In this document: positions 43,198 through 54,640 of the stretch, in pieces
How positions within the stretch are numbered: the stretch's first letter is position 1
Layout: every line of letters begins with the position of its first letter
Source: Bradyrhizobium sp. WSM471
Lineage (GTDB): Bacteria > Pseudomonadota > Alphaproteobacteria > Rhizobiales > Xanthobacteraceae
Assembly: GCF_000244915.1 (NCBI RefSeq)
Contig: NZ_CM001442.1
Location: forward strand, 496,001-560,000
DNA: 64,000 nucleotides
Direction of reading: 5' to 3'
The notes under the pieces: generated by a model
What the model was told of the DNA's origin: nothing
The model's input: only the letters and a program-made list of their open reading frames with translations
The model's database searches: none
Translations under genes and position numbers: made by a program

Positions 43198-44469
43198 ATG
43201 CCCCACCCCAACGATCCCAACCTCCGCTCCTTCATCGACGTCGATCCCGCCTCCGAATTCCCGATCCAGAACCTGCCTTACGGCGTGTTCTCGACTGCGG
43301 ACAATCCAACTCCGCGCGTCGGCGTGGCGATCGGCAATTATGTGCTCGATCTCTGGGAGCTCGAGCAGGACTCCCGGCTCGACGTCGGGCCACTCGGCGT
43401 GTTCTCGACCCCGTCGCTCAATGCTTTCATGGCGCTGGGGCCAAAGGTCTGGGCGAAGACGCGGGCGCGGATCAGCGAGCTTCTGCGTGCCGATCATCCC
43501 GAACTGCGCGACAACGAGGAACTGCGCAAGCAGGCTTTGGTGCCGATGCGCGACGCAAAACTACATCTGCCGTTTGCGGTCTCCGGCTACACCGATTTCT
43601 ATTCCTCGAAAGAACACGCCACTAACGTTGGCGTCATGTTCCGTGGCAAGGACAATGCGCTGCAGCCGAACTGGCTCCATATGCCGATCGCTTACAACGG
43701 CCGTGCCTCGACCGTCGTGGTCTCGGGCACCAAGGTGAAGCGTCCGCGCGGGCAGCTCAAGCCGCCGAATGTGGAGGCGCCGAGCTTCGGACCGTGCAAG
43801 CGGCTCGATTTCGAGCTGGAGATGGGCGTCGTGGTCGGCCAGCCCTCAGCCATGGGCGGGATGCTCACAGAGCAACAGGCCGAGGAGATGATCTTCGGCT
43901 TCGTGCTGCTCAACGATTGGAGTGCACGCGACATCCAGCAATGGGAATATGTGCCGCTTGGCCCGTTCCTCGCCAAGGCGTTCGCGACCTCGATCAGCCC
44001 GTGGGTGGTGACGCGCGAGGCGCTGGAGCCGTTTCGTCTGAAGGGGCCGGAGCAGGAGCCGGTGCCGCTCGATTACCTCAAACAGGGCAAGCCGCAGAAC
44101 TACGATCTCGAACTCGAAATCTCCTTGCGGGCCGCTGGAGCCAACGCGCCGGCCGGCATCAGCCGCACCAATTTCAAATATATGTACTGGTCCTCGGTGC
44201 AGCAGCTGATGCACCACGCCTCCTCCGGCTGCGCCATGAATGTTGGCGACCTCCTCGGCAGCGGCACCATTTCCGGCCCGGAGAAGAACCAGCGCGGCAG
44301 CCTGTTGGAGATCAGCTGGAACGGCACCGAGCCGGTCGAATTGCCCGGCGGCATCAAGCGGTCATTCCTGGAAGACGGCGACAGCCTCGTCATGCGCGGC
44401 TGGTGCCAGGGCAAGGGCTATCGCGTCGGGTTTGGTGAGGTCGAAGGGACGATTCTGGCGGCGGAGTAG
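43198..44469 (+). CDS. fahA: Fumarylacetoacetase
   Basis: A 423-aa hydrolase that cleaves fumarylacetoacetate to fumarate and acetoacetate, the last step of tyrosine and homogentisate breakdown. Metal-binding residues lie in GYTDFYSSKEHATNVG, DFELEMGVVVG and NDWSARDIQQWEY; the family PLGPFLAK follows. ATG 43198 was chosen; a GTG three bases earlier is equivalent. Its product acetoacetate links with the bdhA/acetoacetate decarboxylase genes near the right end of the window in function, though not in position. Confidence 0.96.
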   Translation: MPHPNDPNLRSFIDVDPASEFPIQNLPYGVFSTADNPTPRVGVAIGNYVLDLWELEQDSRLDVGPLGVFSTPSLNAFMALGPKVWAKTRARISELLRADHPELRDNEELRKQALVPMRDAKLHLPFAVSGYTDFYSSKEHATNVGVMFRGKDNALQPNWLHMPIAYNGRASTVVVSGTKVKRPRGQLKPPNVEAPSFGPCKRLDFELEMGVVVGQPSAMGGMLTEQQAEEMIFGFVLLNDWSARDIQQWEYVPLGPFLAKAFATSISPWVVTREALEPFRLKGPEQEPVPLDYLKQGKPQNYDLELEISLRAAGANAPAGISRTNFKYMYWSSVQQLMHHASSGCAMNVGDLLGSGTISGPEKNQRGSLLEISWNGTEPVELPGGIKRSFLEDGDSLVMRGWCQGKGYRVGFGEVEGTILAAE

Positions 44470-44491
44470 GGCGCGCTGCCGCAACGACCTC

Positions 44492-44578
44492 CGTCATTGC
44501 GAGCGAAGCGAAGCAATCCAGAATCTCTCCGCGGAGGCAGTCTGGATTGCTTCGTCGCAAGGGCTCCTCGCAATGACG
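44492..44578. repeat. Intergenic palindromic repeat, family H
   Basis: CGTCATTGCGAGCGAAGCGA...AGCAATCC pairs with GGATTGCTTCGTCGCA...CTCGCAATGACG. It separates the convergent fahA and DUF1272 genes. Confidence 0.8.
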
Positions 44579-44588
44579 TGGAGAGAGT

Positions 44589-44900
44589 TCACCGCTTCTC
44601 CGGCGGTACATCCTTGACCCGCGCGCAATGCGCGGCGACGTCCTCCGGGCTGTACTTCAGATGCACCCGCTTGTCCGACGGCGCCTGGTTGGTCGTGCAC
44701 ACGCCCGGTCGCCATTCCCGCGTGGGCCTGATCGGGCGCGGCGCAAAGCCGCCGCCGCAGTTCGGGCAGACGTTGGAGAGTTTCGTTTCCACACAGTCCG
44801 CACAGAACGTGCATTCATAAGAGCAGATCCGCGCATCAGTTGCGTTCGGGGGCAGGTCGCGGTCGCAATATTCGCAGTTCGGTCGAAGCTGGAGGGCCAT
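44589..44900 (-). CDS. DUF1272 zinc-ribbon-like protein
   Basis: A 103-aa protein with four Cys pairs spaced as in DUF1272: CEYCDRDLPP, ICSYECTFCADC, VCPNCGGGF. These eight cysteines probably bind two zinc ions in a RING-like or zinc-ribbon fold. The N-terminal part is the domain; the tail (PIRPTREWRPGVCTTNQAPS) is less conserved. GGAG lies eight bases before ATG 44900. It stands between fahA (convergent) and the lrp gene (same strand, 73 bases upstream). Confidence 0.85.
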   Translation of the reverse strand: MALQLRPNCEYCDRDLPPNATDARICSYECTFCADCVETKLSNVCPNCGGGFAPRPIRPTREWRPGVCTTNQAPSDKRVHLKYSPEDVAAHCARVKDVPPEKR

Positions 44901-44973
44901 GCTCAGTCTCCGCAGATTGGCCGGGATCATCGCAGATCGTGCGGGCAGCGCGAATGCCGTAGTTCCCTCGATT

Positions 44974-45468
44974 TCAGCCAGCCTTCAATTCCTTCAGCGG
45001 CAGCCGCGTGCTCTCCTTCAGCCTGTCGAGCACGATCGAGGAGCGCACATGCGCCACGCTCTGGTGCGGCATCAGCACGTCGTTGACGAGATTGGAGAGA
45101 CCCTTGAGGTCGCGCAGCACGGCTTTCAGCACATAGTCGGCGTCGCCCGTGAGCGAATAGGCCTCCTGGATCTCGTCGATGCGGTTGACCAGAGCCCGAA
45201 ACCGCTTGGAATTGTCCGGCGAGTGGGTCGCCAGCGTGACCTGGATGAAGGCGATCACGCCGAAGCCGAGCGCCTCGCTGGAGAGATCGGCATGATAGCC
45301 CGCGATCACCTTCTCCTCCTCCAGCCGCATCCGTCGCCGCGAGCATTGCGAGGCCGAGAGCCCGGCGAGGTCGGCGAGTTCCTGGTTGGTGAGGCGGCCG
45401 TCGTCCTGGAGCGCGGCAAGGATCTTGAGGTCGAAGGCGTCCACCGGAATCATGCGTAATTCATCCAT
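44974..45468 (-). CDS. Lrp/AsnC family regulator, divergent from hppD
   Basis: A 164-aa regulator with an N-terminal helix-turn-helix (TNQELADLAGLSASQCSRRR) and a C-terminal RAM effector domain (ALGFGVIAFIQVTLATHSPD, YSLTGDADYVLKAVLRDLKG). It is divergent from hppD, with 106 bases between starts and a perfect 17-bp palindrome just upstream of its own ATG. It probably controls hppD in response to an aromatic amino acid. Other possible starts are a GTG at 45477 inside the palindrome and an ATG at 45453. Confidence 0.9.
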   Translation of the reverse strand: MDELRMIPVDAFDLKILAALQDDGRLTNQELADLAGLSASQCSRRRMRLEEEKVIAGYHADLSSEALGFGVIAFIQVTLATHSPDNSKRFRALVNRIDEIQEAYSLTGDADYVLKAVLRDLKGLSNLVNDVLMPHQSVAHVRSSIVLDRLKESTRLPLKELKAG

Positions 45469-45471
45469 TTC

Positions 45472-45488
45472 ATGCACAGACTGTGCAT
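45472..45488. promoter_or_regulatory. Perfect 17-bp palindrome, candidate Lrp operator
   Basis: ATGCACAGACTGTGCAT consists of perfect eight-base arms around a central A, followed by an AT-rich run (ATTTTAATCAAAAG). It touches the lrp start and lies about 90 bases upstream of hppD, fitting autoregulation plus control of hppD. Confidence 0.7.
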
Positions 45489-45574
45489 ATTTTAATCAAA
45501 AGACGTCTCATTTGCACGCCCTTTGCGCGTCCCATGAAGGATAGTTCCTTCCAGCAGCAATTTGGGAGAGCAGC

Positions 45575-46690
45575 ATGGGTCCGTTTCCGCACGATGCACC
45601 GCCGGCCACGATCAGCGTCGACAATCCGATGGGCACCGACGGGTTCGAGTTCGTCGAATATGCGCATCCCGATCCGAAAGAGTTGCACGCGCTGTTCAAG
45701 CTGATGGGCTATGCGCCCGTCGCGCGTCACAGGACCAAGTCCATCACGGTCTATCGCCAGGGCGACATCAACTATCTCGTCAACGAGGAGCCCGGCACCC
45801 ACGGCTTCGACTTCGTCGCCGCGCACGGCCCGTGCGCGCCGTCGATGGCGTTTCGCGTCGTCGATGCGAAGGCGGCCTATGACCGCGCGATTTCGCTCGG
45901 CGCCGAACCTGCCGATGTGTCCTCCGCGCAGAAGACGCTCGATGTCCCCGCGATCAAGGGCATCGGCGGCAGCCTGCTCTACTTCGTCGATCGCTATGGC
46001 GCCAAGGGATCGGCCTATGACAGCGAGTTCGAATGGCTCGGCGTGCGCGATCCCCGTCCCGCCGGCGCCGGCCTGTTCTATCTCGATCACCTCACCCACA
46101 ACGTCCACCGCGGACGCATGGATGTCTGGACCGGCTTCTACGAGAAGCTCTTCAACTTCCGCCAGATCCGCTTCTTCGACATCGAGGGTCGCGCCTCGGG
46201 CCTGTTCTCGCGGGCGCTGACGAGCCCCGACGGCAAGATCCGGATTCCGATCAACGAGGACGCCGGCGATTCCGGCCAGATCGAGGAATATCTGAATATC
46301 TATCGCGGCGAAGGCATCCAGCACATCGCCTGCGGCTGCCGCGATATCTACAGCACCATCGAGGGCCTGCGCGAGGCCGGTCTGCCTTTCATGCCGGCGC
46401 CGCCCGAGACCTATTTCGAGCGGATCGACGCGCGCCTGCCTGAGCATGGCGAGGACCTCGCGCGCCTGCAGAAGAACGGCATCCTGATCGACGGCGAAGG
46501 CGTGGTCGACGGTGGCCAGACCAAGGTGCTGCTGCAGATCTTTTCGGCCAATGCGATCGGCCCCATCTTCTTCGAGTTCATCCAGCGCAAGGGCGACGAC
46601 GGTTTTGGCGAAGGCAATTTCAAGGCCCTGTTCGAATCGATCGAGGAGGACCAGATCCGGCGCGGGGTGCTGAAGGTGGATGCGGCGTAG
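45575..46690 (+). CDS. hppD: 4-hydroxyphenylpyruvate dioxygenase
   Basis: A 371-aa non-haem iron(II) dioxygenase that turns 4-hydroxyphenylpyruvate into homogentisate. The iron triad lies in LDHLTHNVHRG (His), GIQHIACGC (His) and PIFFEFIQRKGDDGFGEGNF (Glu), the last also being the family C-terminal signature. Full length. GGGAGAG precedes the ATG. It supplies the substrate for hmgA encoded in the neighbouring operon. Confidence 0.97.
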   Translation: MGPFPHDAPPATISVDNPMGTDGFEFVEYAHPDPKELHALFKLMGYAPVARHRTKSITVYRQGDINYLVNEEPGTHGFDFVAAHGPCAPSMAFRVVDAKAAYDRAISLGAEPADVSSAQKTLDVPAIKGIGGSLLYFVDRYGAKGSAYDSEFEWLGVRDPRPAGAGLFYLDHLTHNVHRGRMDVWTGFYEKLFNFRQIRFFDIEGRASGLFSRALTSPDGKIRIPINEDAGDSGQIEEYLNIYRGEGIQHIACGCRDIYSTIEGLREAGLPFMPAPPETYFERIDARLPEHGEDLARLQKNGILIDGEGVVDGGQTKVLLQIFSANAIGPIFFEFIQRKGDDGFGEGNFKALFESIEEDQIRRGVLKVDAA

Positions 46691-46726
46691 GCGCGCTATT
46701 TAGGCGCGCCGCGGCGTCAAACACAG

Positions 46727-46871
46727 CCGTCGTCCTGGCGAAAGCCAGGACCCATTAGCCCAGGGAGCGATCGGTGGGCGAGCTGGTAACTCCGGGTCTT
46801 CGTCAAACCACGTTTCGTGGCTATAGGTCCTGGCCCCCGTGCGCAATTGCGCACTAGGCCAGGACGACGGC
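46727..46871. repeat. Intergenic palindromic repeat, family B (copy 2)
   Basis: Outer arms GCCGTCGTCCTGGC and GCCAGGACGACGGC are perfect complements. An extra hairpin, GTGCGCAATTGCGCAC, sits in the right half. It lies between the convergent hppD and CaiB genes. Confidence 0.85.
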
Positions 46872-46905
46872 GGAGTGTGGTGCGGCAGCGGAGATCTTGC
46901 AGCTC

Positions 46906-48015
46906 CTAACGCTCCGCCCACGCCTTCGTCACCGCGTCGATCTCCGCTGCTTCCGGCTCGCGCACCGCCGATGGCGTCCGCGAAAAGCGCGGCGCCGGGG
47001 CCGGCTGCTTCACGCCGTGGCGCTCGACGAAGACGTTGCGGGCGACCATGTGCGGATGCTTGGTCGCTTCCGACATGGTCAGCACCGGCGCAAAGCAGAT
47101 GTCGGTGCCTTCCATGATCTTGCACCAGTCCTCGCGCGTCTTGCTCTTGAACACCATCTTCAGTTTTTCCTTCAGCGCGGGCCAGGCCTTGCGGTCCATC
47201 TGCGCGTCGAAATCGGCGTCGGTCAGGCCGGCGTGCTCGCGCAGCAGCGCGTAGAATTGCGGCTCGATCGAGCCGATCGAGACGAAATGGCCACAGGCGC
47301 ATTCGTAGACGCCGTAGAAATGCGCGCCGCCGTCGAGGAAGTTCTCGTCGCGGCCTTCGGTCCAGCGGCCGAGCGTAGCCATGTCGAAGAAGAACGACAT
47401 CAGCGATGCCGCGCCGTCGCACATCGCGGCATCGACGACCTGCCCCTTGCCTGACCGCGAGGCCTCCAGCAGCGCCGCAAGCACACCGACGACGAGGTAG
47501 AGCGCGCCGCCGCCGAAATCGCCGACGAGGTTGAGCGGCGGCACCGGCGCTTCCTTCGTGCCGATCGCGGCGAGCGCGCCGGTGATGGAGATATAGTTGA
47601 TGTCGTGGCCGGCGGCATTGGCGAGCGGGCCTTGCTGGCCCCACCCTGTCATGCGGCCGTAGACCAGCTTTGGATTGCGCGCGAGCACCACATCAGGCCC
47701 GAGGCCGAGCCGCTCCATCACGCCGGGACGGAAACCCTCGACCAGCGCGTCGGCATTCGCAAGCAGATCGAGCACCTCCGCGATCGCCGTCTTGTCCTTG
47801 AGGTCGAGCTCGACCACCTTGCGGCCGCGGCCTGCGACCGACTTCATGTTCTTCCTGGCGCCGACCCGATCGAGCGTGACGATTTCGGCGCCCATGTCGG
47901 CCAGCATCATGCAGGCGAATGGGCCGGGTCCGATGCCGGCGAATTCGACGATGCGGAAACCTGCGAGCGGGCCGGAGGTGCGAACGGAGGAGGTGGGGGC
48001 TGATTTGTCGAGCAC
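46906..48015 (-). CDS. CaiB/BaiF family protein, alpha-methylacyl-CoA racemase-like
   Basis: A 369-aa type III CoA-transferase-fold protein. It keeps the racemase catalytic pair: His in NAAGHDINYISITGAL and Asp in VGDFGGGALYLVVG, where true transferases use an Asp at a different site. So epimerisation of 2-methylacyl-CoA thioesters in branched-chain lipid breakdown is the best call. The GTG at 48015 has GAGG upstream; the longer frame to 48060 opens on TTG with unlikely residues. It shares a strand with the cox operon upstream, but the terminator at 48156 separates them. Confidence 0.88.
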   Translation of the reverse strand: MLDKSAPTSSVRTSGPLAGFRIVEFAGIGPGPFACMMLADMGAEIVTLDRVGARKNMKSVAGRGRKVVELDLKDKTAIAEVLDLLANADALVEGFRPGVMERLGLGPDVVLARNPKLVYGRMTGWGQQGPLANAAGHDINYISITGALAAIGTKEAPVPPLNLVGDFGGGALYLVVGVLAALLEASRSGKGQVVDAAMCDGAASLMSFFFDMATLGRWTEGRDENFLDGGAHFYGVYECACGHFVSIGSIEPQFYALLREHAGLTDADFDAQMDRKAWPALKEKLKMVFKSKTREDWCKIMEGTDICFAPVLTMSEATKHPHMVARNVFVERHGVKQPAPAPRFSRTPSAVREPEAAEIDAVTKAWAER

Positions 48016-48155
48016 GCTGTTATTTCCTCGGGTCGCGGGCGGATGCCGATTGTTCGGCAATCGCCTCGGACATTCCTCTGTGGGCGAGTCAATTGGCTGA
48101 TTAACTTTTCTCGCCTTCGCGCCAGCGAGGCAAGCGGTTTTCGTGCCGCATGGCC

Positions 48156-48189
48156 AAAATAAAAACGGCGCGCACCGAAGTGCGCGCCG
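48156..48189 (-). terminator. Intrinsic terminator with UUCG tetraloop, after the cox operon
   Basis: On the minus strand CGGCGCGCAC, TTCG, GTGCGCGCCG form a perfect ten-base stem closed by the very stable UUCG loop, followed by TTTTTATTTT. It lies 36 bases after the coxM stop and is the clearest terminator in the window. Confidence 0.93.
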
Positions 48190-48224
48190 CGGAAGATTTG
48201 TGTTGAGGCGCTAGAGCGCGATGA

Positions 48225-49025
48225 TCAGCGTGCGGCAGCCACCGCGCGCTGCGCCATCACCTTGATCAGGTTGGCGCGGTACTCCGCCGTGCCGTGGATA
48301 TCGGCCAGCAGATTGCTCGCCGAAATGCTCACGCCGTCGATCGCCGACGGCGACCAATTCGCCTTCAGCGCCGTTTCGATGGCCGGGACCCGCATCACGC
48401 CGCTTTGGGAGGCGCCGGTGGCGGCCACCCGAACGTCGCCCGATTTCGTCTGCGCCACGAACACGCCGGTCAGCGCGAAGCGAGACGCCGGGTGGCGCAT
48501 CTTTTCGTAGCCTGCTTTCGCCGGAACCGGGAACGACACGGCGGTGATGAGCTCGCCGTCCTCCAGCGCCGTCGTGAACATGCCTTGGAAGAAGTCATCC
48601 GCCGTAATCGACCGCTTGTTGGTCTTCACGGTGGCGCCGAGCGCGAGCAGCGCGGCGGGAAAATCCGCGGCGGGATCGTTGTTGGCGATCGAGCCACCGA
48701 TCGTGCCGCGATAGCGCACGGCGGGGTCGCCGAGCACCGAGGTGAGATAGGCGATCGCGGGAATCGCTTTCTTCACATCGGCATTCTGCATGATGTCGAA
48801 ATAGGTCGTGCCGGCCTTGATGGTCAGTACGTCGCCCGAGAGTTCGACGCCCTGCAGCTCCTTGATCTTGCCGAGGTCGATGACGTCGGACGGGCTGGCG
48901 AGGCGTTGCTTCATCACCGGCAGCAGCGTCTGGCCGCCGGCAAGGAACTTTGCTTCGCTGCTCTTGGAGAACAGGCTGACGGCTTCGTCAACCGAGGACG
49001 CGCGATGATAAACGGTCTGGTACAT
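48225..49025 (-). CDS. coxM: Molybdenum hydroxylase FAD-binding (medium) subunit
   Basis: A 266-aa FAD subunit of the xanthine oxidase/CO dehydrogenase family. FAD-binding motifs are AKFLAGGQTLLPVMKQRLAS and TIGGSIANNDPAADFPAALL. It passes electrons from the iron-sulphur subunit to the acceptor. GGGAGG precedes ATG 49025; the longer frame to 49124 enters coxL. It follows coxL by 13 bases and ends the S-L-M operon. Confidence 0.92.
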   Translation of the reverse strand: MYQTVYHRASSVDEAVSLFSKSSEAKFLAGGQTLLPVMKQRLASPSDVIDLGKIKELQGVELSGDVLTIKAGTTYFDIMQNADVKKAIPAIAYLTSVLGDPAVRYRGTIGGSIANNDPAADFPAALLALGATVKTNKRSITADDFFQGMFTTALEDGELITAVSFPVPAKAGYEKMRHPASRFALTGVFVAQTKSGDVRVAATGASQSGVMRVPAIETALKANWSPSAIDGVSISASNLLADIHGTAEYRANLIKVMAQRAVAAAR

Positions 49026-49038
49026 CTTCGTTCCTCCC

Positions 49039-51381
<2,343 letters not shown>

Positions 51382-51465
51382 GTCTGGTCCTCCCGACCGG
51401 AATTTGTCTTGACCGCGCTTTCCCTCGAAAGCGGCGGCGATGGTTCTTTCTTCGAGGCGCGCCGA

Positions 51466-51951
<486 letters not shown>

Positions 51952-52310
51952 GGTTGAATCCTCCCCGGGGTCGATTTTGATTGTTTCTAATTAGAGACAG
52001 CGACCCGGAACTTTGCAACTACGATTTTGGTCGCCCGCGTCATGGAAAAGTCATTGATCCGGAATGGCCAGCATTGGTGGGGGGTGGCCGAGTCGACCGG
52101 ATGGGGGCACGGCCCCGGGGCGCAGCTGGGATGCCAGCCTCTATATCCCTATGCAGTTCGCCTTTTCAGTTCGCCTTGGCCGATAGAGCCGGAAAACTCC
52201 GCGGGCGCACCGAATTTACCGCCCCTTATCGATTCTGCCTTAGTTTTGCTCAGCTAGGTCAGGGGGGCGGGACGCCACCGGATCGCGGCTGAATGAAAAT
52301 GGGGGTGGGA
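51952..52310. other. 359-bp divergent region between coxS and the first chemoreceptor gene
   Basis: It holds the coxS promoter and a 16-bp near-palindrome at 51983. The stretch from 52020 to 52290 is GC-rich with no repeat family recognised; frames of 76 and 103 codons there show no supporting start signal. Confidence 0.5.
51983..51998. promoter_or_regulatory. Candidate operator upstream of coxS
   Basis: GTTTCTAATTAGAGAC is symmetric except for one base pair and stands out by its AT content in GC-rich surroundings. It lies 31 bases upstream of the coxS start, a typical repressor or activator position. No regulator gene is adjacent. Confidence 0.4.
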
Positions 52311-54350
52311 ATGTCCGGGCGTATCGCGTTTTCGTCGAAGCGCACAATAATGCCGACCCTCAGGTTCCGCGCCAAGATCATTCTGGGCTTTGCCGCCGTG
52401 CTGGTGATCTCCGCCGGCAGCATGGCTTTCTCCTATTTTGGCTTCGAGCGGGTCTCGTCCGGGGTCGGGTCCTACCGCAGCAGCGTCACCGAGGCCGATC
52501 TCGCCCGTAATATCGACCGGGAGCTGCTCGCCTATCGCTCGGCCGTCAAATATTTCGTCGTCACCGGCAAGGAGGACGACGCCAAGACGGCGCTGGACGC
52601 GGAGACCGGCCTGAAGAGCGCCATCGACCAGGCGGTCAAGAGCGCCAAGATGCCGGCGCGCCAGGAGAGCCTGGGCAAGCTCGCCAAGGAGTTCTCCAAC
52701 TTCTCCGCGACCTTCGCGAAGGTCCTCCAGGCCAAGCGTGACAGCGCGCTGCTGGTGCAGAACCAGCTCATGCGCAACGCCAACCTCCTGAAATACAAGC
52801 TCGACGACATCGGTAACAACGCCTCCGATTCCGAGGCGCAGGCGATCGAGTTCGGGACCAAGCAGGTCAATGCCCAATTCCAGACCGCGAACGCGGCGGC
52901 GACCAATTTCGTGCTGACATCCGACCAGGCGATCGCGACCAGCGCGCTGGCGCGGCTGAAATTCGTCGAGAACTCGCTCAACGCGGTCTATTCCATGGAC
53001 GACAAGATCGTCGCCGGCCTGAAGGACGCCAAGGAATTGCTCGGTGCCTATCGGGGATCGCTGGAGAAGCTGATCGCCAATGCCAAGATGATCGACGATC
53101 TCGTCACCGAGATGAGCGGTTCGGCCGGCGCGATCCTTCAGGGTGCTACCGCCATGAAGGCGGACCTCGTTGCCGAACAGCAGCGGCTGGAGTCCGAATC
53201 GGAGGCGACCATCGGGAAGACCGAGCAACTGGTGCTGATGCTGGCCGTCGGCGGCACGCTGCTCGGCGCGGTTCTCGCTTTCCTGCTCGGCACCGGCATT
53301 TCGCGTCCGATGATCGCGATGTGCAAGGCGATGCGCGAGCTTGCTTCGGGCAATTTCGACGTCGTGCTGCCGGGCCTGGGCCGCAAGGACGAGATCGGCG
53401 AGATGGCCGGCGCGGTGGAAGAATTCAAGGTGCAGGCCGTGGCCAAGGCCGAGCGCGATGCCGCCGCCAACGAGGCCCAGAACAAGGAAGCGAGCGCTGC
53501 TCGCCGCTCCGAACTGATTCGTTTCGCCGACGATTTCGAGAGCGCGGTCGGCGCCATCGTCTCCAACGTCTCGGCTTCCGCCGTGCAGCTGGAATCGGCG
53601 GCCTCGACGCTGACCCGCACCGCCGAGACGACGCAGAGCCTGTCGAGCCAGGTCGCCGACGTCTCCGAGCAGGCCTCCAGCAACATGCAGTCGGTCGCCA
53701 CCGCGACGGAAGAGCTCTCGGCCTCGGTCGAGGAGATCGGCCGCCAGGTCCGCGATTCCAGCCGTATTGCCGAAGCTGCCGTGGTGCAGGCAAAGGAAAC
53801 CGATAACCGCATCGGCAAGCTCTCGCATGCCGCCCAGCAGATCGGCGAAGTCGTCAAGCTCATCACGGCGATCGCCGAGCAGACCAACCTTCTCGCTCTG
53901 AATGCGACGATCGAGGCGGCGCGCGCTGGCGAAGCCGGGCGCGGCTTTGCAGTTGTCGCCAGCGAAGTGAAGTCGCTGGCGAGCCAGACGGCGAAGGCCA
54001 CCGACGAAATCTCCTCGCACATCACGGGCATGCAAGGGGCGACGGCCGAGTCGGTTGCGGCGATCAAGGAGATCGGCGCCACCATCGGCCAGATCTCGTC
54101 GATCTCGACGTCGATCGCGAGCGCAGTGGAGCAGCAAGGCGCGGCGACGCAGGAAATCGCGCGCAGCGTCCAGACGGTTGCGCAGGGTACTCAGACGGCC
54201 GCCACCGACATCGGCCAGGTCAACCGCGGCGCCGCCGAAACCGGCTCGGCCTCGGAAGAGGTGCTGCATTCGGCCAAGACGCTGTCGTCCGAAAGCACCC
54301 GCCTGCGCGCCGAGCTCGACCGCTTCATGGGGAATATCCGGGCAGCGTAG
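52311..54350 (+). CDS. Methyl-accepting chemotaxis protein, tandem copy 1
   Basis: A 679-aa chemoreceptor: first span ([20 protein letters not shown]), a helical periplasmic sensor domain (about 40-300), second span ([20 protein letters not shown]), HAMP domain ([20 protein letters not shown]) and a cytoplasmic signalling domain with the conserved hairpin tip ([20 protein letters not shown]). No C-terminal NWETF-type CheR tether. I chose ATG 52311 because the same GGGTGGG-A-ATG context starts the second copy; an in-frame ATG at 52293 is possible. The C-terminal half is nearly identical to copy 2, the sensor domains differ strongly. Confidence 0.93.
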   Translation: MSGRIAFSSKRTIMPTLRFRAKIILGFAAVLVISAGSMAFSYFGFERVSSGVGSYRSSVTEADLARNIDRELLAYRSAVKYFVVTGKEDDAKTALDAETGLKSAIDQAVKSAKMPARQESLGKLAKEFSNFSATFAKVLQAKRDSALLVQNQLMRNANLLKYKLDDIGNNASDSEAQAIEFGTKQVNAQFQTANAAATNFVLTSDQAIATSALARLKFVENSLNAVYSMDDKIVAGLKDAKELLGAYRGSLEKLIANAKMIDDLVTEMSGSAGAILQGATAMKADLVAEQQRLESESEATIGKTEQLVLMLAVGGTLLGAVLAFLLGTGISRPMIAMCKAMRELASGNFDVVLPGLGRKDEIGEMAGAVEEFKVQAVAKAERDAAANEAQNKEASAARRSELIRFADDFESAVGAIVSNVSASAVQLESAASTLTRTAETTQSLSSQVADVSEQASSNMQSVATATEELSASVEEIGRQVRDSSRIAEAAVVQAKETDNRIGKLSHAAQQIGEVVKLITAIAEQTNLLALNATIEAARAGEAGRGFAVVASEVKSLASQTAKATDEISSHITGMQGATAESVAAIKEIGATIGQISSISTSIASAVEQQGAATQEIARSVQTVAQGTQTAATDIGQVNRGAAETGSASEEVLHSAKTLSSESTRLRAELDRFMGNIRAA

Positions 54351-54365
54351 GGGCATTCCCGCCAA

Positions 54366-54497
54366 TGTCGTCCTGGCGAAAGCCAGGACCCATTATCCCA
54401 AGCCGGAGTTGTCGGGCGAACTGTTAACTCCGAGTCATCGCCAAACTGCTCCCTGGGGTCATAGATCCTGGATCGGCGCTCCGCTTGTTCAGGACGG
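54366..54497. repeat. Intergenic palindromic repeat, family B (copy 3)
   Basis: GTCGTCCTGGCGAAAGCCAG...GGACCCATTATCCCA to GGGGTCATAGATCCTGG...TTCAGGACGGC. It follows the first chemoreceptor gene and closely resembles the copy after the second. Confidence 0.8.
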
Positions 54498-54640
54498 CGA
54501 GACCCAGCGTCACCTAACCGCCGGTTGCGGCGCCACAAATTTACCGCAGCTTATCCTTTGCCATTTACCGTGCTCACGCGTCAGGAAGCGGGCTGCTTCC
54601 GGGCTGCGCCTGGTTTTCCGCGAATGGAATGGGGTGGGGA

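Noticed and set aside
52254..54365. Minus-strand 703-codon frame over chemoreceptor 1 (and a similar one over copy 2)
   Set aside because: Antisense of highly repetitive coiled-coil coding DNA; no domain or start signal.
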